Shown here: in pieces, positions 35,443-42,757 of the stretch
How positions within the stretch are numbered: the first letter of the stretch is position 1
Layout of the letters: the number at the start of each line of letters is the position of its first letter
Assembly: GCF_002843385.1 (NCBI RefSeq)
Contig: NZ_MVDE01000004.1
Coordinates: 1 to 64,000 of the forward strand
Origin: Labilibaculum manganireducens
GTDB lineage: Bacteria > Bacteroidota > Bacteroidia > Bacteroidales > Marinifilaceae
DNA: 64,000 nucleotides
Reading direction: 5' to 3'
The notes under the pieces: model-generated
Databases searched by the model: none
Seen by the model: the letters and a program-made list of their open reading frames with translations, nothing else
What the model was told of the DNA's origin: nothing
Position numbers and translations under genes: made by a program

Positions 35443-35829
35443 TCAACCTACTTGTCGGGAATTTGAAATTGGTGTGACTATCCCTTTTCGTTTCATATAT
35501 CTTTCGTATTGCAGAGTTCTGTCGTAGCCAAGCATAATTCCAAGTATAAAATCTTCTTCGTCAGAAAAATGAGATAAAGATTTTTCACCAAAAGACAAAA
35601 TTATCTGTATACACTCTTCTTTTCCAAAAAAAACATTAATCTTATTTTCGTTAACCGAGTGCAAAAAGTAATTAATTCCCTTTCTAATCAATAACTCCTC
35701 TGTTTTATCTTTTTCTTTACTACTCATTGTGTGTAAAACAAGACTTCTTAAACCTTTTTTATATTCATAAACATGATGAAGTAGTATTTGCATATCTGCG
35801 GTTTTATAATCCAAACAGGTGATTTCCAT
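35443..35829 (-). CDS. DUF2023 family protein
   Basis: A 128-residue soluble protein. The pattern RSLVLHTM near residue 30, INYFLHSV, NVFFG and DFILGIMLGYDRTLQYERYMKR near 93-114 matches DUF2023, a small family that in Bacteroidota is usually next to flavodoxin. It lies five bases after fldA and ends at a strong terminator, so the two form an operon. The linkage suggests a role in flavodoxin maturation, stability or partner choice; no experimental function is known to me. Confidence 0.85.
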   Translation of the reverse strand: MEITCLDYKTADMQILLHHVYEYKKGLRSLVLHTMSSKEKDKTEELLIRKGINYFLHSVNENKINVFFGKEECIQIILSFGEKSLSHFSDEEDFILGIMLGYDRTLQYERYMKRKGIVTPISNSRQVG

Positions 35830-35834
35830 TTCAT

Positions 35835-36341
35835 TTAATTAAATTGATTCTTTAATTGTGTCACCCATTGTGTTACTCTTTCGTCCGTCATTTCACTCTG
35901 ATTCTCTTCATCTAGTATCAGTCCAACAAATTGTCCATCTTTCTCTGCTCTTGAGGCATCGTATTCATATCCTTCAATGGAAGTTCCACCAATCAATTCA
36001 CAATTTTTATTTCCCAGTTGCTCATATATTTCACCTACTCCATCAACAAATGAATCTGAAAAAGCCTCCTGGTCTCCTAAACCAAAAATAGCTACTTTAC
36101 GTCCCTCTAAATTTGTGTTCGATAAGTCTGATAAAAAGTCTTCAAAATCATCTTGCAAATCCCCAATTCCCCAAGTGGATGCTCCAAAAATTAGATTTTT
36201 AAATTGTTCCACATCTTGTGATTTTGCACTTGCCACATCAATAGCACTTGCAATATCTTCGCCAAATGCAGCTTGTATTAATTTAGCTGCTGTTTCTGTT
36301 TTTCCTGTTGACGATCCGTAAAAAATTCCAATATTTTGCAT
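35835..36341 (-). CDS. fldA: Flavodoxin
   Basis: A 168-residue FMN-binding electron carrier. The phosphate loop is YGSSTGKTETAA near residues 9-20; FGASTWGIGDLQDDF (about 53-67) and FGLGDQEAFSDSFVD (about 85-100) carry the aromatic residues and loops that hold the isoalloxazine ring. It replaces ferredoxin under iron limitation in many bacteria and can feed radical SAM enzymes such as NrdG. The promoter has a -7 box TACATTTG at 36370-36377. DUF2023 follows. Confidence 0.95.
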   Translation of the reverse strand: MQNIGIFYGSSTGKTETAAKLIQAAFGEDIASAIDVASAKSQDVEQFKNLIFGASTWGIGDLQDDFEDFLSDLSNTNLEGRKVAIFGLGDQEAFSDSFVDGVGEIYEQLGNKNCELIGGTSIEGYEYDASRAEKDGQFVGLILDEENQSEMTDERVTQWVTQLKNQFN

Positions 36342-36369
36342 TACATTTTATTTAAATTAATTATCAATA

Positions 36370-36377
36370 CAAATGTA
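36370..36377 (-). promoter_or_regulatory. -7 box TACATTTG for fldA
   Basis: Minus-strand match to TAnnTTTG, 28 bases before the flavodoxin start. Confidence 0.55.
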
Positions 36378-36463
36378 AAAAGCCCAATATATCTTTACAA
36401 TAATCATTTATTATGATTTTTTCAATGAGAAACATTAGAAATCATTACTTATTAGGATTCCGA

Positions 36464-37066
36464 TTACCTCACCTCCTCAGCTTTAATAAAATGATTCATT
36501 AAGGCATAAACTGTTAATCCTGAAATAGTTTTTATTCCTAATTTTTGGGTAATATTTTTCCGATGAGTAATTACGGTGTTGATGGAAATAAACAATTGAT
36601 CAGCAATTTCTTTATTTGAACAACCTAAAGCTACTGCCTTTAAAACATCAATCTCCCGATCACTTAAAGTACCGGAATCATGATTTCCAAAAGTGGAATC
36701 CGACTCTAGAAAGAAGAGTTGTAATTTTTCAACCACCTGTTTTCTGTTATAAGAGTGGAGAATAAAATGCTCAAATACGCAATTTGGTATTTTTTGCTGA
36801 CCAATTATTATTGCCCTGCAAAGACCACAAGAACCTTTAATATCTTTTAAACAATCTTGCTTTTGTTTGGGTAAAAGATCTTCGCTAAGAATTAAATAAT
36901 TTAAATCCGGAACATCATTCACAAGTCGTTCCAGCTCCTCAAAGCTATCTGCTTCGTATAAATCCGATTCTATTCCAATCACATTTAAAAGTGTTTTAAC
37001 TCCTAGTCTAATCAGGTATTGATCCGAAGCGATTACTGTTTGCATTTTTTTATCCTCAAACTCCAT
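36464..37066 (-). CDS. LuxR-type regulator with degenerate receiver domain
   Basis: A 200-residue DNA-binding regulator. The C-terminal helix-turn-helix is a clear GerE/LuxR type: LSDREIDVLKAVALGCSNKE, then LFISINTVITHRKNITQKL (about 133-175). The N-terminal 110 residues have a receiver-like alternation (VIASDQYLIRLG near 11), but where the phospho-accepting Asp is expected (end of the third strand) the text is LILSEDLLP, with Ser instead of Asp, so phosphorylation is doubtful. The start could also be the Met at codon 8. It overlaps the hemerythrin gene by 11 bases, suggesting it answers to that protein's gas or redox signal. Confidence 0.85.
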   Translation of the reverse strand: MEFEDKKMQTVIASDQYLIRLGVKTLLNVIGIESDLYEADSFEELERLVNDVPDLNYLILSEDLLPKQKQDCLKDIKGSCGLCRAIIIGQQKIPNCVFEHFILHSYNRKQVVEKLQLFFLESDSTFGNHDSGTLSDREIDVLKAVALGCSNKEIADQLFISINTVITHRKNITQKLGIKTISGLTVYALMNHFIKAEEVR

Positions 37067-37796
37067 AATACTCCAGTACTTTACGTTCTAACATTTTAAC
37101 TTTAGGAATTAATACTTTCTCTTCCATTCTTGTGTGATCCTCAATATCACATTCCAGTTGAAATAATTCTGTAAGTAAATGTTCACAATCGTCTTCACAA
37201 TTTAAAGGTGGCAAAAACCTTATGATTAGGTTTTTCATATCAGCCAGTTTCACTTCAAGACTTTCGTGGTTACGTTCATATATCTCTATTGGTTCACGTT
37301 TTATTTTTTTTAATAACTGCGGTGAACAATTATTTGATTTTAAGGCTTTTTCTAAAGCAAGTATATAAGGAAATACATTCTTTTCTTCTTCACTAAAATG
37401 ATGTTCAATATCAATTTTATACTCATTAAAAAACTGTTTTAACAAAGCAACATTTCTACTATTCTCAAATTGAGCTGCCTGATCCATCCGATCAATGAAT
37501 AGTTCTATATGCGGTACTTTTGAATTTAAATAGTAAGAATGAGTATTGGTTAAATAGGAAACCATAACATCGGCATTAAAATCGCACAAATGATTTTTCG
37601 GGAAATAATCAATACTGTGATAAGAATTTAATATTTCTAAAAAAAATGGAAGATCTACATTCCGATCTGTACAAATCTCTTCAATGCTCTTATTACCGAA
37701 TCCTAATTTTATTCCAAATCGAGATATAATAGGAAGCAACTGATAATCTCTTAAGATCACCTCTGCCATTTTACTGTTTTTTGTAAAAGCAACCAT
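37056..37796 (-). CDS. Hemerythrin-domain protein
   Basis: A 246-residue protein. The N-terminal 75 residues (ISRFGIKLGFGNKSIEEIC and DLPFFLEILNSY) resemble the DUF542/ScdA N-domain, but its usual Cys is not seen at that place. Residues about 85-240 are a hemerythrin bundle with the di-iron ligands spread as THSYY, PHIELF, EHHFSEEEKNVFP, RNHESLE and EDHTRMEEKVLIP. Related RIC/YtfE and ScdA proteins repair iron-sulfur clusters after nitric oxide or oxidative damage; in Bacteroidota such proteins are often paired with a LuxR-type gene, as here. Oxygen or NO sensing is an inference. Confidence 0.85.
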   Translation of the reverse strand: MVAFTKNSKMAEVILRDYQLLPIISRFGIKLGFGNKSIEEICTDRNVDLPFFLEILNSYHSIDYFPKNHLCDFNADVMVSYLTNTHSYYLNSKVPHIELFIDRMDQAAQFENSRNVALLKQFFNEYKIDIEHHFSEEEKNVFPYILALEKALKSNNCSPQLLKKIKREPIEIYERNHESLEVKLADMKNLIIRFLPPLNCEDDCEHLLTELFQLECDIEDHTRMEEKVLIPKVKMLERKVLEYYGV

Positions 37797-38118
37797 TTAC
37801 TTCTTTTTTATTCGTTTTTAATGAGTTTTGTGAATAGCATAATCACGATCTAAATTATTATACATTCTTCTTGACAAAAATAGCTCATCCAAATGTTATG
37901 TGAAATCCCCATTTATAATGATTTTTTTGCAGATAAAATCAAAAAAAATACCTGACAAAATGAACTCTATCCTTGAGACATGAATTGGAAGTAGTGTCTT
38001 TTTCTATAAAAAGAAGAAATAAAAAAATAACCTATTCCTTTTATATTTAAACAAACCTGATCTACTTTTAGAACTCGATTAGTTGCTTTTTATGTGATTT
38101 ACAGATCGAGCTATTTCA
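37797..38118. other. Gene-free AT-rich interval
   Basis: No credible gene, RNA or repeat was seen in this interval upstream of the hemerythrin gene; it presumably holds that gene's promoter, though no TAnnTTTG box was found. Confidence 0.6.
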
Positions 38119-38124
38119 TAAAAA

Positions 38125-38148
38125 AATCCCCCTATTTCAAGGAGGATT
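38125..38148 (-). terminator. Terminator after the PD-(D/E)XK-like gene
   Basis: A 9-bp stem with one mismatch (AATCCCCCT/AGGAGGATT) followed on the minus strand by a seven-T run (plus-strand A-run 38119-38126), 26 bases past the stop codon. Confidence 0.85.
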
Positions 38149-38174
38149 AACAATTCAACTCATTTTATCTTTTA

Positions 38175-38948
38175 CTAACAAAAACCTTTCAATGCTTTTT
38201 GCACTATTTTCAGATCGTTTTCTTCGTTGCGGATAATTTTATTTTTATCGTCGTACTCAAAATCAGAATAAGAAATTACAACCAAAGAGATATCATTCTC
38301 TGGAAGAACTTTGGCTCTTCGTTCATCGTATATTCTTCGTTGCTCCTCTCTCGACACAGTCTTTGTTCTCTCCTCTTCTTCCTCTTCCTCATCTTTGTTT
38401 TTGTCAAAACCAGCAACAGGTCTGAAATTCTGTATTTCTTTGTATTCTATCACCAATTGCAATTCTTCATAATAAGCATCTACAGGCAACATGGTTTGTT
38501 TTTTTCCATTTTTATGCAGATCTCCCAAAAGGAAATCAAATCTTTTTTGACGATCCGATGTTAACGATAAAACTTTATCGCATAAAGCGATAACATAGGT
38601 TTCATCACTGTTTAAACGAATTGCTATCGGATCATTTTCCGGTTTCTTTTTTTCCTGTTTGTAGGGTGCATCCGGAGCAGGTGCATTGGCCGGAACAAAA
38701 TACCAATAAGTATGTTCTCCATGTCTTTCGGTATGAACAAAAGGTATTAAAGCTAACTGATCTTCGGCATCGAGTTCCCTAAGGATTAAGCGAATTGGCA
38801 ATCCTTTTTTCACATCTTTTGCAAAAATTCCGGCTTTAATAAAGGCCGGCATCAAATCTTTTACCGGTGTTATTGTAAGTGAACTATTTGTGTTAAAATA
38901 TTCTTCAATTACTTTGTTTATCTTTTCTATTTTGGAAAGATCTTTCAT
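38175..38948 (-). CDS. Uncharacterised protein with PD-(D/E)XK-like nuclease motif
   Basis: A 257-residue soluble protein. The first 100 residues look like a helical, basic domain ending in a Pro-rich, charged linker. The second part has RFDFLLGDL (about 136-144), then PVDAYYEELQLVIEYKE (about 154-170), which fits the PD-x(10)-ExK pattern of the restriction-endonuclease-like fold, and later RRIYDERRAKVLPEN plus VVISYSDF, a typical following helix and strand. A poly-Glu stretch (about 185-192) lies between. No family name is recognised. It is monocistronic with its own promoter box and terminator. A DNA repair or nuclease role is possible but unproven. Confidence 0.6.
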   Translation of the reverse strand: MKDLSKIEKINKVIEEYFNTNSSLTITPVKDLMPAFIKAGIFAKDVKKGLPIRLILRELDAEDQLALIPFVHTERHGEHTYWYFVPANAPAPDAPYKQEKKKPENDPIAIRLNSDETYVIALCDKVLSLTSDRQKRFDFLLGDLHKNGKKQTMLPVDAYYEELQLVIEYKEIQNFRPVAGFDKNKDEEEEEEERTKTVSREEQRRIYDERRAKVLPENDISLVVISYSDFEYDDKNKIIRNEENDLKIVQKALKGFC

Positions 38949-39066
38949 CTGATTATAATTTTAAGTTTTGCCATATAGCCTGTGCCCAAAGCTTTCGGGA
39001 TTACCATGCTGGAATAATTTATTGCCAGTAAGAGACACTTTTCTTCTTTCGTTTCTTAGTGGGGTG

Positions 39067-39074
39067 CAAAGATA
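39067..39074 (-). promoter_or_regulatory. -7 box TATCTTTG for the PD-(D/E)XK-like gene
   Basis: Minus-strand match to TAnnTTTG, implying a leader of about 110 bases before the start at 38948. Confidence 0.5.
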
Positions 39075-39204
39075 GATTTAAATTCCCTGATAAAGACTAT
39101 TCCCTTTTTAGGTTGCCTTGATTGTTTTGTGCATATTTCTATTCAATGGTAAGAATCAAGATCACAAAAGTGGCTTTGCAATGCAAAACAAGATTAGAAT
39201 TATC

Positions 39205-39212
39205 TATTTTTG
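39205..39212 (+). promoter_or_regulatory. -7 box TATTTTTG for the FKBP gene
   Basis: Matches TAnnTTTG. Transcription would start near 39219, after the upstream TTG codon at 39210 but before the ATG at 39237, which decides the start of the gene. Confidence 0.6.
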
Positions 39213-39236
39213 TACTCACCAAATTTTCAAAAAAAG

Positions 39237-39632
39237 ATGACGAAACGCAATTTCCGGCATAAAAACGACGAAGAAATTACAGCCTATCTTGCCGACAATA
39301 AACTGGAAGCTCAAAAAAGCGATTCCGGCATATATTACCACATATCCAAAGAAGGAGAAGGCAAGCATCCCACCTGCACTTCAAACATTACGATCAGCTA
39401 CATTGGCTATTTTACCGATGGCAATACCTTCGATCAAAATGAAAGACTGGAAATTAATATGGCAGATGTTATTGCGGGCTGGACAGAAGGAATCCAATAT
39501 TTTAAAGAAGGAGGTGAAGGAATCTTATTTATCCCTTCGCATTTAGCATACGGAAATACCGATTTTGGATTCATACCTGCCGGAACGGTTCTTATCTTCG
39601 ATATTCAATTGATTGGAGTTGACGCAGTCTAA
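39237..39632 (+). CDS. FKBP-type peptidyl-prolyl isomerase
   Basis: A 131-residue cytoplasmic isomerase from the ATG at 39237; a TTG at 39210 is rejected because it overlaps the predicted promoter. The FKBP core is seen in ITISYIGYFTDGNTFDQN (about 52-70), VIAGWTEGIQYFKEGGEGILFIPSHLAYG (about 80-108) and AGTVLIFDIQLIGV at the end. It accelerates cis-trans isomerisation of prolyl bonds and may chaperone folding. There is no signal peptide. It stands alone, convergent with the TPR gene. Confidence 0.92.
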   Translation: MTKRNFRHKNDEEITAYLADNKLEAQKSDSGIYYHISKEGEGKHPTCTSNITISYIGYFTDGNTFDQNERLEINMADVIAGWTEGIQYFKEGGEGILFIPSHLAYGNTDFGFIPAGTVLIFDIQLIGVDAV

Positions 39633-39660
39633 AAAAAAATGAAATATTTCTCAACAAAAA

Positions 39661-39689
39661 ACCTGACAGTTTTTGAAAATCTGCCAGGT
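39661..39689 (-). terminator. Terminator between FKBP and TPR genes
   Basis: Stem ACCTGACAG/CTGCCAGGT (one mismatch) followed on the minus strand by a T-run (plus-strand 39653-39660). It ends the TPR gene from the minus side and may also serve FKBP. Confidence 0.8.
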
Positions 39690-39740
39690 CTGATTATATC
39701 ATTTGCAATTGAATCATTCCAAAATCTGAATAAAGAAAAC

Positions 39741-40256
39741 TTAGATGCGCTTCAGCATGCCTTCTATTTCTCTGATTTGTGCCGTCAACATTTTTTGCTT
39801 ATCAAGCTTTTTGGCATCCTGCAAATAATATGTTGCCAGTTTCTTGTTTCGTTTCGAAAGAGCTATTCCTGACAAATTTAATTTAGCAACTGCCTGATCA
39901 GTTTTCAAGCGAAGACCAGTTTCCAAGGCTTTCTTAAAATGTTTTTCGGCCTGTGTATTTTTTTGCTTTTGTGCTTCAAACAAACCGGAAAGATAATAGT
40001 AATATGCTTCCTGACCTGCAATCATATTCCCTGGATTTTTAACTCGCCCCAACATCTTACCTGCAGACTCAAACTTATTTTTCCTCACAAAATAAAATGC
40101 GATAAGGTTCATTTCATTTTTAAAATAGGTTAATACAAACAAACCGGAAAGTAAAAGAATCCATATTCCCGCAGACACTAAACTATTAATAAAAAGAGCG
40201 ATAGATCCTAAAAATAAGATTCCAGCAATTATAAGACGTAGATATTTTCTAATCAT
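39741..40256 (-). CDS. Membrane-anchored TPR-like protein
   Basis: A 171-residue protein with two hydrophobic segments (about 7-25 and 28-45) and a cytosolic helical tail. The tail has two to three tetratricopeptide-like helix pairs (AYYYYLSGLFEAQKQKNTQA and AVAKLNLSGIALSKRNKKLA). TPR units bind partner proteins; no partner is evident here. Monocistronic with a downstream terminator. Confidence 0.65.
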   Translation of the reverse strand: MIRKYLRLIIAGILFLGSIALFINSLVSAGIWILLLSGLFVLTYFKNEMNLIAFYFVRKNKFESAGKMLGRVKNPGNMIAGQEAYYYYLSGLFEAQKQKNTQAEKHFKKALETGLRLKTDQAVAKLNLSGIALSKRNKKLATYYLQDAKKLDKQKMLTAQIREIEGMLKRI

Positions 40257-40421
40257 GATTATTATTTTTTTAGTTCAAGGCTACAAAACAAAGCATTTTT
40301 TGATAAAAAACCAGCATTATCGGACTTAGTTTTTCCTATTTAATGAAGTATATTTTCTTTATTCTGCTTTATGAAGTAGAATAAACTCCCTGTATCAGAT
40401 TCAACTCAACTTATGCAAAAA

Positions 40422-40458
40422 AAGAATCCAGACCTGTTTTCAACCAGACTGGATTCTT
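40422..40458 (-). terminator. Terminator after the zinc-ribbon-like gene
   Basis: Perfect 10-bp stem AAGAATCCAG/CTGGATTCTT (40422-40431 and 40449-40458) with a T-run on the minus strand (plus-strand A-run 40417-40423). Confidence 0.85.
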
Positions 40459-40501
40459 ATATGTTTTATACGATAAACCATAAAGCTTATCGTTTATTAT
40501 T

Positions 40502-40798
40502 TTATTCTCCTATTGCTTTACGAAATGAATTTGCTCTTTCAACAAAATCTTCAAATTCTCCGTATTCAATAAAGCGGCTTACATACCCTTCACATTTTTT
40601 ACAGACCCCTTTGATTAAAATATCATTCATATCATTAAGGATATTTTCCCTCACCTCAACTCCTTCAATGCATACATCCTTACAATGAACACAGTAAGTA
40701 CCTTCCTGCACAATATAGCGATAGGCTTCTTTCTCTTCTTCGTCCAATAATATATTTAACTGAAACAGATTTAAATGTATTTCTTTTAATAAATTCAT
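40502..40798 (-). CDS. Small protein with zinc-ribbon-like cysteines
   Basis: A 98-residue soluble protein with two cysteine pairs, YCVHCKDVC (about 35-43) and VCKKC (about 65-69), spaced like a zinc ribbon. The flanking parts are helical and acidic. No family is recognised. It may be a small metal-binding or regulatory protein. Monocistronic with its own terminator. Confidence 0.55.
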   Translation of the reverse strand: MNLLKEIHLNLFQLNILLDEEEKEAYRYIVQEGTYCVHCKDVCIEGVEVRENILNDMNDILIKGVCKKCEGYVSRFIEYGEFEDFVERANSFRKAIGE

Positions 40799-40865
40799 AG
40801 TGTTTGCCTATTAATAACTTAACCAAAGTGAAAACAAAAAAACTATACTAGTTACGAATTTTCCT

Positions 40866-41258
40866 TCAATAATTTTCTGCCGGATCAATATGCCTATCCC
40901 AAAAATAGTAAAATTCAGCAATATGCTTTCTACTGCTCCTAAGCATCTTCATTATCCATAAACTTAGTAATGAAAACAAGGTAGAAAGCCATAGCAGCAA
41001 ATTAAATAAACCCGGACTTTTGGTAACAATTTCCTGAATGCTTTCCATCCCTAAATCCTTTCCTATCGCCTGACCAATATTTATAAAATTCCCGCTTAGC
41101 AATACTAGTACACAACATATAGCAATCAGTACGAATAAAGCACGTAATACATTAAGAAAATTCTTCATTCTTTCTGTGGAATGACCTTTCGTGTAGATCA
41201 CTACAAATTTACCCGCGGATGATTTCAACCAGCTTTCAAAATCATTTTTAATCATCAT
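40866..41258 (-). CDS. Small membrane protein of unknown function
   Basis: A 130-residue protein with two clear hydrophobic segments (about 33-55 and 82-103). The N-terminal cytosolic part (FESWLKSSAGKFVVIY) and the C-terminal HIAEFYYFWDRHIDPAENY are polar with several aromatics. No domain recognised. Upstream lies pyrD on the other strand. Confidence 0.5.
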   Translation of the reverse strand: MMIKNDFESWLKSSAGKFVVIYTKGHSTERMKNFLNVLRALFVLIAICCVLVLLSGNFINIGQAIGKDLGMESIQEIVTKSPGLFNLLLWLSTLFSLLSLWIMKMLRSSRKHIAEFYYFWDRHIDPAENY

Positions 41259-41459
41259 ATTTCTGTAAATCCTTATTGTTTTTTGGCTTAATTAACTCCC
41301 AATTACAGGAGGTATTTTCAAAACGACTACGAAAGTATAAAAATAATCATTAAAAAAAAAGTTATGTTGACTAATTATTATACCATTATTTGCCAGGCAA
41401 TTTCTCATTATAAACAAACAATTAAGACTTAAAACTCTTTTTCTATTCATATTCCTTAC

Positions 41460-41467
41460 TATCTTTG
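41460..41467 (+). promoter_or_regulatory. -7 box TATCTTTG for pyrD
   Basis: Matches TAnnTTTG, 18 bases before the pyrD start codon. Confidence 0.65.
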
Positions 41468-41485
41468 TTTAAAATTTATATTTAG

Positions 41486-42529
41486 ATGAGTTTATACCGA
41501 TTATTAATACGCCCCCTTTTAATTCAGTTCAATCCTGAAACAATTCACCGATTTACATTTACCTGTTTTAAGGCTTTCCAGAAATCGAAAATTATCCGTT
41601 CTATTGTTTCTGCGCAGTTTAGAGTTGAAAGTTCATCCCTTGAAAGGGAGCTTTTTGGCTTAAAATTTCCAAACCCAGTTGGCTTGGCGGCAGGATTGGA
41701 TAAAAATGCGGAAGCTTTCGATTTTTTAGGAAGTATGGGCTTTGGCTTTGTTGAAATTGGAACACTTACTCCAAAAGCACAGTCAGGAAATCCAAAACCC
41801 CGTTTGTTTCGTTTTGTTAATGATAAAGCATTGGTAAACCGTATGGGATTTAACAATGAAGGTGTTGAAGAGGCTGTTGAACGCTTGCAGAAAAAAAGAA
41901 CCAATATAATAATTGGTGGAAATATTGGCAAAAATAAAAATACGCCTAACGAGGAAGCTACTGATGATTACTTAAAGTGTTTTGATGCCTTATATCCTTA
42001 TGTAGATTACTTTGTAGTAAACGTAAGTTCTCCCAACACTCCTAATCTGAGAGAACTGCAGGGAAAGGAACCTTTAAAGAGGCTTTTGAATGAAATTATG
42101 GATGTAAACAGAAGCAAAGAAAAAACGAAGCCTGTCCTTTTAAAGATTACTCCCGATGTAAACAACTCACAATTGGATGATATCATCGAAATTGTTCAGG
42201 AAACTAAAATTGATGGCATTGTTGCAACAAACACAACCATTTCACGGGAAGGATTGTCGTATCCGGAAAGCAGAATAAAACAAGTTGGTGCCGGCGGATT
42301 AAGCGGACAACCACTTCGTGAAAAATCTACGCAAGTGATTCGATACATACATGAAAAATCCGGCGGGAAAATTCCTGTTATTGGTGTTGGAGGTATCCTA
42401 ACCAAAGAAGATGCTTTGGAAAAACTGGATGCAGGAGCTTCTCTTGTTCAGATTTACACTGGCTTTATTTACGAAGGGCCTGCTTTGGTGAAAGCAATTA
42501 ATAAGGAGTTGATAAGAAACAAAGTCTAG
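41486..42529 (+). CDS. pyrD: Dihydroorotate dehydrogenase (quinone, class 2)
   Basis: A 347-residue flavoenzyme oxidising dihydroorotate to orotate in pyrimidine synthesis, membrane-associated and passing electrons to quinone. The N-terminal extension (residues 1-45) is the class 2 quinone tunnel. FMN and substrate motifs: [17 protein letters not shown] (about 63-79), [27 protein letters not shown] (with the class 2 catalytic Ser), and [12 protein letters not shown]. Standing alone; its 3' flank is made of dispersed repeats. Confidence 0.96.
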   Translation: MSLYRLLIRPLLIQFNPETIHRFTFTCFKAFQKSKIIRSIVSAQFRVESSSLERELFGLKFPNPVGLAAGLDKNAEAFDFLGSMGFGFVEIGTLTPKAQSGNPKPRLFRFVNDKALVNRMGFNNEGVEEAVERLQKKRTNIIIGGNIGKNKNTPNEEATDDYLKCFDALYPYVDYFVVNVSSPNTPNLRELQGKEPLKRLLNEIMDVNRSKEKTKPVLLKITPDVNNSQLDDIIEIVQETKIDGIVATNTTISREGLSYPESRIKQVGAGGLSGQPLREKSTQVIRYIHEKSGGKIPVIGVGGILTKEDALEKLDAGASLVQIYTGFIYEGPALVKAINKELIRNKV

Positions 42530-42757
42530 AAAAGTCTTGAACAGTCGAAAGATTAAACAGAGCAAGCCGTAATTCCTAATTCCTAATTTGCTTAACTCAA
42601 CACCCCTCTCCCTGTCGGGATCTCCCCTCAAAAGGCAATGTCATTAAGTTAAGCTCTAATTTAATGACATTGCCTCAAAAGGGGAGAATTCAGAATTTAG
42701 CTCTCCCCTGAGCTAAAGCAATACGACAAGACGTAATTCATAATTAATAACTCATAA
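42530..42757. repeat. Dispersed repeat, copy A (between pyrD and dnaE-type gene)
   Basis: Contains the block caaacagagcaagccg-like start (42555 on), an aattcctaat run, and cacccctctccctgtcggga, also found three times at 45786-46110. In this copy a 43-bp inverted repeat interrupts the ctcccct..aaaagggg part. Non-coding. Confidence 0.85.
42633..42675. mobile_element. 43-bp inverted-repeat insertion inside repeat copy A
   Basis: Perfect 15-bp inverted arms (AGGCAATGTCATTAA at 42633-42647, its complement at 42661-42675) around a 13-base centre. CAAA occurs directly on both sides (42629-42632 and 42676-42679). Removing the element and one CAAA restores the uninterrupted form seen in the other repeat copies. 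Confidence 0.75.
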
